A DNA stretch of 64,000 nucleotides from Streptomyces paludis (GCF_003344965.1 NZ_CP031194.1:6138001-6202000); one strand, 5' to 3'; counted from the first letter of the stretch, positions 17,226 through 26,061 are shown. The notes: generated by a model not told the origin, from the sequence alone. Made by a program: numbers and translations.

Positions 17226-18032
17226 TCAACGGGTCGCTGCGTGTGCCGTGGTCGGGCGGCTTGCGGGACGGGTGGTGGTGGATACAGAGGGCCGTGGCCG
17301 GCCGAAGGTGGCGGCCAGGCCGCGGCATCCGTCGGTGGTGAGGTGGACCCGCTCGTCCGCGAGCCAGAGTGGGCATGGCTCGCGGGTCACCAGGCCGCGG
17401 GACTCCAGGGAGCGGATTGTGCTGATGGAGACGCGGGTGTTGTCCCTGCGGACGAGCGGCTTGTCGTCGGTGACGGTCACCTCGCCCTGTGCGACGGAGC
17501 GCAGCACGGCGTTCTGAGCGGGGGACAGTGGGAGCGGCTGGGGCAATGGGTGCACGCCCCGGCGGCGTTCGGTGACGTACAACTCGGCGGTGGTCAGGGC
17601 GTCCTGGGCGCCCAGGACGGTCAGGTTTCGTACGAGGGTGACGCGGCTGTCGGCCTCGTCCAGGGCTTGCTGGTAGGTCAGGAGGGTCAGAAGCCGGCCC
17701 TCGTCCTGGACGGGGATTCCGGCGTGGGTGTCGTCGAGGAGATCCACGGCGCCCAGGAGAAGATCGGTCGCGTCGGCGGTCAGGTGGGCGAACTGTCGCA
17801 CCCGCGCGTACACGGCGCGGATCGCTGGACTGTGGTATATCGGCTCGGCGTTGAGGAGATCCACGATGTGCAGCGCCGAATCGGCGAGGTGCTGGGCGAA
17901 GGCCGCCTGGTGGGTGAGGTCGGTCGCGGCGTTGGAGCCGGTTGGCCGGGTTCGGGTCAGGGCGTCGTTGTGCCGGGTGAAGTCGCAGGCCAGGAGCAGG
18001 AGGTGCTCGGCCGGCGCGGTCGGGCTGTTCAT
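17226..18032 (-). CDS. Element protein with C-terminal winged helix, unknown function
   Basis: The 268-residue protein is all-helical in its first 160 residues. Its C-terminal region looks like a winged-helix DNA-binding unit: LSPAQNAVLRSVAQGEV and STIRSLESRGLVTREPCPLW, ending with LTTDGCRGLAA. Such proteins occur near transfer genes of Streptomyces elements. It starts at ATG 18032, 107 bp after the coupling-protein gene, and is probably in the same transcript. It may regulate transfer genes, but this is not shown. Confidence 0.65.
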   Translation of the reverse strand: MNSPTAPAEHLLLLACDFTRHNDALTRTRPTGSNAATDLTHQAAFAQHLADSALHIVDLLNAEPIYHSPAIRAVYARVRQFAHLTADATDLLLGAVDLLDDTHAGIPVQDEGRLLTLLTYQQALDEADSRVTLVRNLTVLGAQDALTTAELYVTERRRGVHPLPQPLPLSPAQNAVLRSVAQGEVTVTDDKPLVRRDNTRVSISTIRSLESRGLVTREPCPLWLADERVHLTTDGCRGLAATFGRPRPSVSTTTRPASRPTTAHAATR

Positions 18033-18138
18033 CGCGGGTGGAGGGTTCCCTTCAGCGGCGGGTGGTGGCGGCGCCGGGCGCGTACGAAGTCATTCGCCTC
18101 ACGTGAGCGGACCGGCACCAAGTGCAGCCGGGCGCCGC

Positions 18139-19935
18139 TCACGCGGCCTTCCGGAAGTCGGTCCGCGTTGGCGTGTGCTTTGCGACGGCGCGGGCGGTGA
18201 TCGCCTTTGACGCGCGGGCGGATGCTGCGGACAGTTCCTCCGCTCCGGGTTCCAGGTACCACGGTCGGAGGTCGAGCATGGCGGCTCTCATGCCGGTGGC
18301 GAAGCAGAGTGCGGTGCCCTTGGGGAGGGCGCGGATCGCGTCGGCGGGCAGGATCCGCTCCTGTCGCATGCTGACCGAGGTCGACTTGCCGGACTCCGAG
18401 TGTGACGTGGAGGTCGTCTCGACGTCGTGGTCGCCGATCAGACGGGACAGTTTGTCCGCGAAGTCGGGGTCGTCGATGCCGCTGCCGATCACCTTGACGG
18501 TCGATGCGGACCAGAGGGCGTCCATGCCCGCGTCCGACCAGACTTTCTGGCCCTGGCGGTAGGACTGCAGGATCGTGATCGGGATGATGCCTCGGCTGCC
18601 GAGGTGCGAGTACAGGTCCGGAAGGTCCGAGATTTTGCAGACGTTGGCGGCTTCGTCGAGGATCGCGAGCATCGGTGGGTCGAGGCGTCCGCCGGTGCGT
18701 TCGGCCTGCGCGGTCGCGGCTCGCATCACGGAGTCCGCGCACGCGGCGATCAGCGCCGAGGCGCCGCCTCCGCCGTCCTTGCTCAGGAGGAAGAGGGTGT
18801 CGGTGGAGGTGACGAACTCCGCCGGTTTGAACTCGCGTACGTCCTTCTGCGGGGTGACCCAGGCGGAGATTTCGGTGTTCAGCAGGGCGGCGGCGTACTG
18901 GCGGGCCGTCTCGTAGATGCCGTCCCTTGTTTCGGGCGGGCCTTCGACGGTGCCCTTGAGCTGGGCGGCGACGGCGGCGAAGCCGTGGTCGCGCAGGATG
19001 TCCAGCGGGGTGCGGTCGGCCGGGAAGGCCAGCCAGCTCATGACGTCGGTGATCGCGCGCTCGTCGAGGGCCGCGGCGAGGAACAGTTGCGACAGGATGT
19101 TGGATCCGGCTTTGGACCAGAAGTCGCCCTGCTGGGACGCGTCGACGCTCGCGGCGAGGAAGTGTCCGGCCAGTCTTCCGGCGCCGTCGAGGGTCTTGGC
19201 GTCGGCGAGAGGGTTCCACCACATTTCGCGGGCGGTGTGCGCGATCTGCTGCGGGTCCATCGACCACACCTGCCCTACCCGGGCGCGGGCGTCGTAGGTG
19301 GCGGTGAAGGCGTCACCGGCGGCCTTGTTCGAGGTCAGGAGGACCGGCCCGGGTGCGGCGAGGATCGAGGGGATCGCCAGCGACGTCGTTTTGCCGGAGC
19401 GTGGCGCCATGATCGCGACAGCCACGTCCTCGTAACCCATGCGGACTTCGTGCCTGGTGCCCTGCAGATTGCCGAGCAGGATGCCGGTGTCCTGGGCATC
19501 GATACGTTTGGCGTCCTTCAGGCTCGGGCGCAGCGAGCGGGCCTTCGCGGTGACGGCCTTGGACATCAGCGGCGCGATGTCCTTCGACTTGGCCATGCCG
19601 TCGATGCGTTTCCTGCGTCCGCCGCCGCCGTCCTTGTGCCGCTTGTACAGCGCGGCGCTGATGGCGGCGAGGGCGAGCAGTACGGCGGCCGGCAGGATGC
19701 GTGTGCCGAGCAGGCGGGACGTTTCGCCGAGGTGGGGCCACAGCTGATCGGGGTGGAGCAGGGCCTGTACGGGCTGGTAGGAGGTGCTGGTTCCGGCGTC
19801 GGTGGCCCAGGCGGTGAGGTTGCCGCCCAGCCAGGCCAAGTTGGCCAGGGGTACGGCGATGGCGAGGACGATGCCCAGGACGCGGAAGGCTATGTCGTAG
19901 CCGTCGCTGTTCGAGCTGGTGGAGGGCTGGGGCAA
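18139..19935 (-). CDS. Type IV secretion coupling protein (VirD4/TraG-like ATPase)
   Basis: The 598-residue protein has two N-terminal membrane segments (about residues 16-38 and 80-97). These are followed by a VirD4/TraG ATPase: Walker A MAPRSGKTTS at about residues 176-184 and Walker B with the acidic pair in PPMLAILDEAANV near residue 395. Further TraG-type landmarks are LLTSNKAAGD and TILQSYRQGQKVW. This is the membrane ATPase that hands the DNA-relaxase complex to the secretion channel. The start is TTG 19935. All motifs are intact. Length and order match actinomycete conjugative elements. Confidence 0.9.
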   Translation of the reverse strand: MPQPSTSSNSDGYDIAFRVLGIVLAIAVPLANLAWLGGNLTAWATDAGTSTSYQPVQALLHPDQLWPHLGETSRLLGTRILPAAVLLALAAISAALYKRHKDGGGGRRKRIDGMAKSKDIAPLMSKAVTAKARSLRPSLKDAKRIDAQDTGILLGNLQGTRHEVRMGYEDVAVAIMAPRSGKTTSLAIPSILAAPGPVLLTSNKAAGDAFTATYDARARVGQVWSMDPQQIAHTAREMWWNPLADAKTLDGAGRLAGHFLAASVDASQQGDFWSKAGSNILSQLFLAAALDERAITDVMSWLAFPADRTPLDILRDHGFAAVAAQLKGTVEGPPETRDGIYETARQYAAALLNTEISAWVTPQKDVREFKPAEFVTSTDTLFLLSKDGGGGASALIAACADSVMRAATAQAERTGGRLDPPMLAILDEAANVCKISDLPDLYSHLGSRGIIPITILQSYRQGQKVWSDAGMDALWSASTVKVIGSGIDDPDFADKLSRLIGDHDVETTSTSHSESGKSTSVSMRQERILPADAIRALPKGTALCFATGMRAAMLDLRPWYLEPGAEELSAASARASKAITARAVAKHTPTRTDFRKAA

Positions 19936-19977
19936 GGGCAGTTCCAGGTACGTCGGGGGGCCGTCCGGAGCGGCGGG

Positions 19978-20742
19978 TCAGCGGGGTCGGCGCGGTGTGG
20001 CCGCGTGGGGCGGGGGTACGGCAGCGGGTGGTGCGGGGTGTCGCGCGGCGAGGAGGGTGGTGCGTCGTTCCAGGGCGAAGGCGATGTGCGCGGCGGGCAC
20101 GCGGTGGGTGCTCACACTCATGTGGTCACGGGCGAGGCCCGGGATCTTGCTCGGGTCGCGGGTGACGGGGGTCTGGTTGGCGAGGGAGCGTGTCACGGCC
20201 GTGACCAGGTGGGCCGGGGTACTGCCGGTGAAGTGGGCCCGCCAGATCGGCGGGTGTTCGGTCACGCCAATCTCGATGAGCCACAGGTCGCTGTCGGCGG
20301 TTCCGAGGCGCTCGACGCGTGCAGTGCCGTCGGGTGAGACGAGACCCTCGGTGTCGCGCGCGGTGTTCCATTCGGCTTTGTGCAGAGGGGCGTAGGGGTC
20401 GGCTGCCGGGGTGGCTGGTCCTGCGGGATCGGTGAGGGCATCGGTGAACGCGGCGATGATCTCGACGGGTGTACGGGCGCCGAAGGTGGCGGCCCAGCCG
20501 CGCTGGTCCGCGTCACGCGCGTGCAGGATGATCCACCACGGATCGTCCGGGTCAGGGGCGATGCGTAGCTGTGTCAGCTGGTCGGGGCTGGTGAGCAGGA
20601 CACGGGGCATCAGCGGGTCGTGTCCGTAGCTCCAGCCGCAGGCGCGGTGGAGGGGGACGGTGATCCAGCCGGGGTCGCCGCCGCCGGCCAGGTGGCGCGG
20701 AGCGACAAACGCCTGCTCAACGGTTACGGGCACCTCCGTCAC
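19978..20742 (-). CDS. DUF317 protein
   Basis: The 254-residue protein has the two-unit DUF317 pattern: FVAPRHLAGGGDPGWIT at the N-terminus, FGARTPVEIIAAFTDALTDP in the middle, and a second unit with HFTGSTPAHLVTAVTRSL. The tail is Pro/Arg-rich. The start GTG 20742 overlaps the stop of the upstream gene (GTGA); the longer frame shown by the open reading frame is a shadow. It is 43 bp from the coupling-protein gene and in the same direction, so it is likely in the transfer operon. The function of DUF317 is unknown. Confidence 0.85.
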   Translation of the reverse strand: MTEVPVTVEQAFVAPRHLAGGGDPGWITVPLHRACGWSYGHDPLMPRVLLTSPDQLTQLRIAPDPDDPWWIILHARDADQRGWAATFGARTPVEIIAAFTDALTDPAGPATPAADPYAPLHKAEWNTARDTEGLVSPDGTARVERLGTADSDLWLIEIGVTEHPPIWRAHFTGSTPAHLVTAVTRSLANQTPVTRDPSKIPGLARDHMSVSTHRVPAAHIAFALERRTTLLAARHPAPPAAVPPPHAATPRRPR

Positions 20743-21290
20743 CACCGGGCCGAACAGGTGTGGAGGACGGCCTCGGGCACCGGAGTCACCGTGGCGGGGA
20801 CAGAAGGACCGCTCCGGTGGTTCTGCGCCGACGTGTTGACCTCGATGAGCGCCTGGCCGTGGATGGCCCACCGGCCGAGGAAGCGCCGGCCTTCCGCACG
20901 GCTCTCGGCGAGCGGTCCGTCGTACGCCTCGGTCCCGGGCGCGGCGTCCTTCGGCTGCACGTCGCGCAGCGCCCGCCGTGCCTCGGCGCCCGCGTACAGC
21001 TCATCTGCGCTGGTCCGCGGCTCACGAGCCTGCCGGGCGAATCGCTGTGTCAGGTCCGAGGCAGGCGGGCGGACGAGCGGCTGCTCCGCGACGTTCAGCT
21101 CCGGGGTGGGTCGGCTCTGCCGACGACTGTAGGCGCCGTTGTCGAACGGTCGGAACGTCTCAGAGGCGCTGTGCTTATCGGAGTAGGCGGTCCAAGCGGT
21201 CAGAATCTGCTTGCTTTCCCGCAGATGGAGGGCGAGTTGGTTCAGGGACAGCCGGTGTATGTCGCCGGCGGGTGGGGTGGAAATGGGCAA
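20739..21290 (-). CDS. Hypothetical element protein, coupled to DUF317
   Basis: A 183-residue hydrophilic protein with no known motif. It begins with a helical segment (SLNQLALHLRESKQILTAW) and has an Arg-rich middle. Its stop overlaps the start of the DUF317 gene. The start at 21290 is the first in frame. Coupling on its downstream side suggests it works with the DUF317 protein. It is conserved in style with other element genes but not assignable. Confidence 0.6.
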   Translation of the reverse strand: MPISTPPAGDIHRLSLNQLALHLRESKQILTAWTAYSDKHSASETFRPFDNGAYSRRQSRPTPELNVAEQPLVRPPASDLTQRFARQAREPRTSADELYAGAEARRALRDVQPKDAAPGTEAYDGPLAESRAEGRRFLGRWAIHGQALIEVNTSAQNHRSGPSVPATVTPVPEAVLHTCSARW

Positions 21291-21375
21291 AGGGGAAGAC
21301 TCCGAAGTATTCGCGGGCCCGGTGTGTCAGCACGGGGTGGATATGGAGTGCCGGGCCGGGATTTGCCCGGCCTTG

Positions 21376-22203
21376 CTATCGGCTCCGTGCGGCGGTTCTG
21401 GGTGGGTCTGTGGCCGGGGCCGGAGCGCTGCGCGTGCCCGGTGTTGCGGAGCGGCGGGCTTTGCGGGCGGCGGCGTGTGCGCCCTTGAGGCGGGCTTCGT
21501 GGGTGTCGGCGAGTTCCTTGCCCTGGGGGCCGCGCTGCATCTGGGTGACGAGGTGCGCGTGCGGGACGTCGTACAGGGCGCGCTGGACGGGCTCCGGGCT
21601 GGCCAGGGCGGTGGTGAACGCCGCGATGAGGTGCGTGGGCATGCGGTCGTCGAGGTACGCATGCCAGATCAGGGCCCGTGTGGCTCCGTAGTCGTGCCTG
21701 GCTTCTGCGGTCCAGTAGAAGTGTTCTCCCGGCTCGATGCTCCGGCGGCGCAGACTCATGATGCCGTCGGGGTGGGTGGCACTCTCGTTGCCGCGTGCGT
21801 CGCGCTCGTAGGTCCAGCCCGCCGCGGTAAGGGGCGGCCATATCTCCGGAGTGGTCTCCGGCACGGGTGCGAGCAGGGCGTCGGTGAGGGCGGCGAGGAT
21901 CTCCACGGGCGTGTGGGCACCGAACTCCGTGGACCAGCGCCGCTGTTCGTCATCGCTACGGATCCGCCACCATGCTTTGTAGGGCTCGGGTTCGGGTTCC
22001 AGGACCACGGTGTGGCGGTAGTCGGGGCTGGCCAGCACGACCTGGGGATAGTTCTGGTCGGAGTGGTTCTTCCAGCCGGCGGCCCGCAGCGTCTCGGTGA
22101 TACGGCGGGGATCTCCTCGCCCGGCCAGGTGCCGGGGGCTGGTCTCGAACCAGATGGTGTGGTGCGGCTCGGCCGCGCGCGTGGAGATAAACGGGTGGAT
22201 CAC
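21376..22203 (-). CDS. DUF317 protein
   Basis: The 275-residue protein starts at GTG 22203, which overlaps the TGA of the preceding small gene. It shows SPRHLAGRGDPRRITETLRA, HTPVEILAALTDALLAP and, in the second unit, DDRMPTHLIAAFTTALASP. A basic C-terminal tail (RKARRSATPGTRSA) follows, as in other family members. It is the third DUF317 copy on this strand. The copies differ enough to be old duplicates. Confidence 0.85.
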   Translation of the reverse strand: MIHPFISTRAAEPHHTIWFETSPRHLAGRGDPRRITETLRAAGWKNHSDQNYPQVVLASPDYRHTVVLEPEPEPYKAWWRIRSDDEQRRWSTEFGAHTPVEILAALTDALLAPVPETTPEIWPPLTAAGWTYERDARGNESATHPDGIMSLRRRSIEPGEHFYWTAEARHDYGATRALIWHAYLDDRMPTHLIAAFTTALASPEPVQRALYDVPHAHLVTQMQRGPQGKELADTHEARLKGAHAAARKARRSATPGTRSAPAPATDPPRTAARSR

Positions 22204-22607
22204 GACCTGACCGCCGAGCGGAACTCGGCCAGGTCCACGCAAGGGAAGGGGAGCCCGCCGAGGCGGTGAACATCCCAGTGCAAGGTGTGGCAGTCGGTGA
22301 CTTCCGGGGCTGCGGCCCGGAGCCGGGCGATGATGTGGCGGATCTCGACGGGCCACGGAGTCAGAGCGTGCTCCTCGACGAGGTGTGCGGCGTTGCGCAG
22401 GATGGCGCCGAGCATCATGGGCAGGCCGTATTCCTCGTCCAGCACCTGGGCCAGGAGCGGCTGGGCGTTCCCCGCGACCGCCGGATCGCGCAGATAGCAG
22501 CCGAGCTGGTCGAGAATGTCCAGCGCCGTTCCGATCTCGTCGTGGCTCGGCGGCACAGCACGCGGTGGGGCCGGCGAGAGCCGGGGGGATTCCTTCGGGT
22601 GGCTCAT
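22200..22607 (-). CDS. Small acidic protein paired with DUF317
   Basis: A 135-residue protein, all-helical by appearance. It has the signature seen in its neighbours: LLAQVLDEEYGLPMMLGAIL and later a DCHTLHWDVHRL segment. It shares this pattern with the proteins at 22604-22957 and 23418-23765, so the three are paralogues. The ATG (22607) overlaps the stop of the preceding paralogue (ATGA) and its own stop overlaps the DUF317 start. Such tight coupling suggests a complex with the DUF317 partner. Confidence 0.7.
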   Translation of the reverse strand: MSHPKESPRLSPAPPRAVPPSHDEIGTALDILDQLGCYLRDPAVAGNAQPLLAQVLDEEYGLPMMLGAILRNAAHLVEEHALTPWPVEIRHIIARLRAAAPEVTDCHTLHWDVHRLGGLPFPCVDLAEFRSAVRS

Positions 22608-22957
22608 CGTGCCGACGGCTCCTCGGCAGTCTGCGGGAAATGGCGACTCAGTCGCTGTACGTCCCAGTGCAGGATGTGCCAGTCCGTGGCCTCCTGAGCG
22701 GCTGTGCGCAGCCCGTCGATGATCTGGCGTACCTCGTCGTCCGCAGGATGGCCGGTCTGCTGGGAGATGAGGCGGGCCGCCTCGCGCAGGATGTCGCCGA
22801 GCAGGAGGGGAACCCCGGTGTCCTCATCGAGGAGCGGCGCGAGGAGCGGCAGCGCGTCGGCGAGAGGCGGGTTGGCGCGCAGATAGCGCTTGACCTGCTC
22901 CAGAGTGTCCGTGGCCCGGGCGACCTGGTACGGGCTGGGGGCGGTGGGGTTGGGCAT
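22604..22957 (-). CDS. Small acidic protein paired with DUF317 (paralogue)
   Basis: About 117 residues from ATG 22957 (MPNPTAPSPYQVARATDTL), with a tggt/aagg-type site upstream; a start at 22999 is possible but adds an unlikely basic leader. It contains LLAPLLDEDTGVPLLLGDIL and DWHILHWDVQRLSRHF, matching the neighbour at 22200-22607. The stop overlaps the next ATG (ATGA). It lies downstream of a truncated DUF317 gene, as if one DUF317/small-protein unit had lost its larger member. Confidence 0.7.
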   Translation of the reverse strand: MPNPTAPSPYQVARATDTLEQVKRYLRANPPLADALPLLAPLLDEDTGVPLLLGDILREAARLISQQTGHPADDEVRQIIDGLRTAAQEATDWHILHWDVQRLSRHFPQTAEEPSAR

Positions 22958-23193
22958 CAACGTCCTTGTACGGAGAAAGGGAAGTGGTACGGGCGCCAAG
23001 GGTGCTCAGCGGCGCTTTCTTCGGTGCTTCGGCCCTGGGCGTGAGGGTTTGCCGATCGACATCGTTGGGGGTTTGGTGTGTTGGGCTTCTGCGCGGTGCT
23101 GCTCGTGACGTCGGCGAGGGCCTCGGCGGGTACGAGTTCGCCGAACTCGGCTTACCAGCCTCGCCCGTTGGCGGCGGGCTCGGCCCGCAGTCG

Positions 23194-23427
23194 CTACGAC
23201 GCCGAGGTGCCGGACTGCGGGGCGGACTGGAGACGGTGGCGAAGGTCGGGGCTGCGCGTGACGATCTCGGCCAAAGGGTCGGAGACGTCGCTCCATCCGG
23301 CGGCGGTCAGGCCGTGGGTGACGTGGCGTGTGTCTCCGGGGCCGGCGAGGTGGCGGGGCTGGTGTCGAACGGTCTCCCCGGCGTGTTTGTCGGCGAAGGA
23401 GGCGGGCTGCCGTTCGCTCAGCGGCAT
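23194..23427 (-). pseudogene. Truncated DUF317 gene
   Basis: From ATG 23427 the frame gives only the N-terminal part of a DUF317 protein (RHQPRHLAGPGDTRHVTHGL) and stops after 77 residues; relatives here are 250-290. In another frame further downstream a typical basic tail (KPSRPGPKHRRKRR, ending at 23006) remains. The middle has therefore been lost or frameshifted. The start lies next to the stop of the preceding small gene, as in the intact pairs. Confidence 0.65.
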
Positions 23428-23765
23428 CCCGGCTCGCTCGCGGCGGCGCTGCTGTACAGGTCGCGGAGGTCGTCCAGGATGTAGTGGAGCGTGTGCTGGT
23501 CGGTCTGCTCCCACGCGGCTGTGCGCAGCTCGGTGATCAGAGGCTTGGCCTGTGAGTTGCGCGGTGTGTCCGAGTGGTCCTGTACGGCGCGGGCGAGGGC
23601 GCGCAGGATGTCGGCGAGCTGGACGGGCAGGCCCGTGTACTCGTCGAGGAGGGGCTCGACGAGGGCCAGGGCTTCGACGGGGTCGGGGCTCTCACGGAGG
23701 TAGTGGGCGAGGTCCGACAGTGTTTCGGTCAGGGTGCGGATGGTGTCCGGGTGGGGTCCGGGCAT
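23418..23765 (-). CDS. Small acidic protein paired with DUF317 (paralogue)
   Basis: A 115-residue protein from ATG 23765 with a clear aaaggagcc ribosome-binding site. It carries the family pattern LALVEPLLDEYTGLPVQLADIL and then QHTLHYILDDLRDLYSS. It sits between two DUF317 genes (23792-24586 and the truncated 23194-23427). This regular alternation is the main clue to its role; no motif suggests an enzyme. Confidence 0.7.
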   Translation of the reverse strand: MPGPHPDTIRTLTETLSDLAHYLRESPDPVEALALVEPLLDEYTGLPVQLADILRALARAVQDHSDTPRNSQAKPLITELRTAAWEQTDQHTLHYILDDLRDLYSSAAASEPGCR

Positions 23766-23791
23766 CGGGCTCCTTTGGAACGGGGCGGCGG

Positions 23792-24586
23792 TCAGCGACG
23801 GGTCCGGGGGCCGCCGGCCGGGGTGTAGGGGCGGGCGCTGGTGCGCGGCCGGGCGCTGCTGCGGGCCCAGGTGGCGGTGCGGGCGGCTGTGATCCGGGCC
23901 TGCTGCCACGCACTGAGCTGGGAGGGATGGACGGAGACCGACCAGGTACGGATCTGGGCGCTCAGCGGTACGTATCCGCGCGGGCGCATCACGGGATCGG
24001 CGTCGGCGAGTTCCGTCGAGAAGGCTTGCATCAGGTACATCGGCGTGGTGGGAGTGAAGTTGGCCGTCCAGCCGTTTCCCTGCTCGTCCCGCGCTCCGGC
24101 CCACCACATCGCCGAGCCGTCGGCGCCCTGGTGGTACTGCATCCACGCGGTGCCGTCGGGGCTGGTGGCCATGTAGTGCTTGCCCTCGAAACGGGTGGGC
24201 CAGTTCTGCTCCTCGAACGGGGCCCAGACGCTGGGGGCGTGTGCGGAGCGGGGACGGGTGAGGGCATCGGTCAGACCGGCGACGATCTCCACAGGGGTCT
24301 GCCGGCCCAGATGCGCCGACCACTCGCCGTTGAGGCCGTCGGCTTTGCCGTGGATGGTCCACCCGCCGGGAAGGACATAGGGGTCGTAGGCGACGCGGAC
24401 GGTGCGGTCCGGGCTCTCCATGAACAGGGGGCCGCCCGACGTGGACTTGTCCCGCCAGCCCGAGGCGCGCAGGAACTCCGAGATGTGCCGGACGTCGCCG
24501 CCGCCGGCCAGGGCACGGGGTTGGACGAGGTAGTGCTGCTCGGCCTGCTCGCCCGGGTCCCAGCCCTGCCACTGGGTCTTCTTCAG
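23792..24586 (-). CDS. DUF317 protein with a probable CTG start
   Basis: The 264-residue protein reads YLVQPRALAGGGDVRHISEF, RQTPVEIVAGLTDALTRP and TPTTPMYLMQAFSTELADAD, the DUF317 landmarks in both units. No ATG, GTG or TTG lies near the expected N-terminus. CTG 24586 overlaps the stop of the upstream gene (CTGA), exactly where neighbouring pairs have GTGA or ATGA, so I use CTG as the start. An ATG at 24739 would overlap the upstream gene by 150 bp and is unlikely. Confidence 0.75.
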   Translation of the reverse strand: MKKTQWQGWDPGEQAEQHYLVQPRALAGGGDVRHISEFLRASGWRDKSTSGGPLFMESPDRTVRVAYDPYVLPGGWTIHGKADGLNGEWSAHLGRQTPVEIVAGLTDALTRPRSAHAPSVWAPFEEQNWPTRFEGKHYMATSPDGTAWMQYHQGADGSAMWWAGARDEQGNGWTANFTPTTPMYLMQAFSTELADADPVMRPRGYVPLSAQIRTWSVSVHPSQLSAWQQARITAARTATWARSSARPRTSARPYTPAGGPRTRR

Positions 24587-24966
24587 CGGTGCCGCCGGGT
24601 GACGAGTGGTGCGGGTGTCGGGGGTTTCGCCGCCGTGGTGGTGGGCTGAGTGCTGACGTGCACGAGGGTGTCCTTGTGTTCGTCCAGGTCGAGGCTGATG
24701 TCGTGCAGTGTGTTCGCGGCCCGGCCCAGAGCGAGCCACACCTCCGCGGGGAGAACTCCTCGCTCTGCCTGGTCCTTGGCGAACACGCTTCCGGTGGCGA
24801 CGAGGTGGGTGACGCCGCCGAGGACTCCGGTGTCCGGGTCGAGAACGTGAGCGATGACCTGCGCCGCCTGGCGCGGGGGAAGCTGAGAGAGCTGGTCAGC
24901 GAGCTGGCCGAGCTGGCGAGTGATCTCGTCGGCCAGTCTCATTGGATAGAGGACGGGGTGGGACAT
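24583..24966 (-). CDS. Small helical protein upstream of DUF317
   Basis: A 127-residue protein from ATG 24966 with a ggaggagc site directly upstream. It contains ITRQLGQLADQLSQLPPRQA and AHVLDPDTGVLGGVTHLVA, the latter resembling the DEDTGVPLLLGDIL region of the small paralogues downstream. I take it as a diverged member of that family. The C-terminus is Thr/Pro-rich. Its stop overlaps the presumed CTG start of the DUF317 gene. Confidence 0.7.
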   Translation of the reverse strand: MSHPVLYPMRLADEITRQLGQLADQLSQLPPRQAAQVIAHVLDPDTGVLGGVTHLVATGSVFAKDQAERGVLPAEVWLALGRAANTLHDISLDLDEHKDTLVHVSTQPTTTAAKPPTPAPLVTRRHR

Positions 24967-24988
24967 GCTCCTCCGGGACGGTGGACGG

Positions 24989-25123
24989 TCAGTGGTGGTG
25001 GCGCTGCCCGGTGCGATGCGTTTCGGCGGAGACGGCCTCTGGGCGGGCGCCGGCCGGAGTGGAGGTGCGGTCGGGTCCGGTCGGGATACAGGCGCGCAGA
25101 TAGCGGCGGAACAGGGCGGTCAC
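24989..25123 (-). CDS. Possible small basic protein
   Basis: A frame that is open for about 90 codons ends at TGA 24989 with RYLRACIPTGPDRTSTPAGA and a His-rich end. GTG 25123 gives 44 residues (VTALFRRYLRACIP). No good ribosome-binding site was found and the start is uncertain. It lies between two element genes on the same strand. It could be a small real gene or part of a longer one with an upstream start. Confidence 0.3.
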   Translation of the reverse strand: MTALFRRYLRACIPTGPDRTSTPAGARPEAVSAETHRTGQRHHH

Positions 25124-25242
25124 GAGTCGGGGCTTGAGCCGGTTGCTGATCGGTGGGGGTGTGCGGGCTGCTATGGGTTTCTCCGGGGATCGGGCGTGTG
25201 CGGTGGGCGGCCCCGGCGTGGTGCCGGGGCCGCCCGGGCGCC

Positions 25243-25650
25243 TTACGGGGTGCGGCGGGCCGGTGCGGGACGTGAGGGGGAGCTGACCGGGGCCGGCTGC
25301 TGCGCGGCAGGGCGGGCCGCACGGGTGCGGATGTCCTGCACGGCCTGCCGGTAGGCGGCTTCGTCGAAGACATCGGGAGTGCAGTTGACCTCGTAACCGG
25401 CCAGGAGCAGGGCGGGGATGGCGCGGGTCACCAGGCGCTTCTGCTCATTGGCATCAAGATGCGCGGGCACGGTGTGCCAGACGTAGACCGGCCCGCCTGT
25501 GGCGTGTTCGTGGCGTTCCAGGCCGAGCTGCTCCAGCAGGACATGAAGCTCTGCGGGGGCGCCGGCCGGGGTGTCCGCGTGGATGGTGGTTGTCAGGGCC
25601 TTGACGTAGATCTCGACGTCCGTGCCGTAGTCGTCGTCCAAGTTGGCCAT
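25243..25650 (-). CDS. Hypothetical element protein
   Basis: A 135-residue protein from ATG 25650 (MANLDDDYGTDVEIYVKALT), with a ggagagaact site upstream. The N-terminal 90 residues look like a compact alpha/beta domain (VYVWHTVPAHLDANEQKRLV; RAIPALLLAGYEVNCTPDVF). The tail is Ala/Pro-rich. Related short proteins are common in Streptomyces plasmids next to DUF317 genes. Function unknown. Confidence 0.65.
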   Translation of the reverse strand: MANLDDDYGTDVEIYVKALTTTIHADTPAGAPAELHVLLEQLGLERHEHATGGPVYVWHTVPAHLDANEQKRLVTRAIPALLLAGYEVNCTPDVFDEAAYRQAVQDIRTRAARPAAQQPAPVSSPSRPAPARRTP

Positions 25651-25665
25651 GTAGTTCTCTCCGGT

Positions 25666-26061
25666 TCAACGGTGCCGGGATACCGGGGGATGGACGCGGC
25701 CTGGTGGCGGTGCGGTGGCCGACCGCTGCGCAGGATGTGCAGCGTGGTCGCGGGCGTGGAGGATCACGCGGGCGGCCTCGCTCATGGATCTCGTGGTGTC
25801 CCCGAGCCGTGCGATCGGCTCGGATTCCTCGCCGAGCGCGGCCCCTTGTAGGTCACTGGAAGTGGTCCAGGCACGGACGACGGCTTCTCTGACGGGAGGC
25901 AGCAGCCCGTGGATGGCCGCGACCTCGGTCAGGACCTCGGCCACCGCACTGCTGGTTTCGGCTGCAGTGCCCTGCTCGGCGAGCCGGTCGAGGTAGCGCA
26001 GGGCCGCCTCACGTTGTCCGGCGTGGCAGCTGGAGGACTTCCGCCGCCTTCTCGATGCCAC
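25666..26061 (-). CDS. Hypothetical protein, probably 5'-frameshifted
   Basis: The frame ends at 25666 after a coherent helical protein (REAALRYLDRLAEQGTAAET; EVLTEVAAIHGLLPPVREAV; SMSEAARVILHARDHAAHP). The first 15 codons from 26061 (Arg/Ser-rich) look like a shadow. The true N-terminus is probably supplied by the frames at 26009-26142, after one or two base changes. It lies 15 bp from the next gene and in the same direction. Confidence 0.5.
   Translation of the reverse strand: MASRRRRKSSSCHAGQREAALRYLDRLAEQGTAAETSSAVAEVLTEVAAIHGLLPPVREAVVRAWTTSSDLQGAALGEESEPIARLGDTTRSMSEAARVILHARDHAAHPAQRSATAPPPGRVHPPVSRHR

Noticed and set aside
18427..20337. 636-codon plus-strand ORF
   Set aside because: Antisense shadow of the VirD4-like gene, which has intact Walker motifs.
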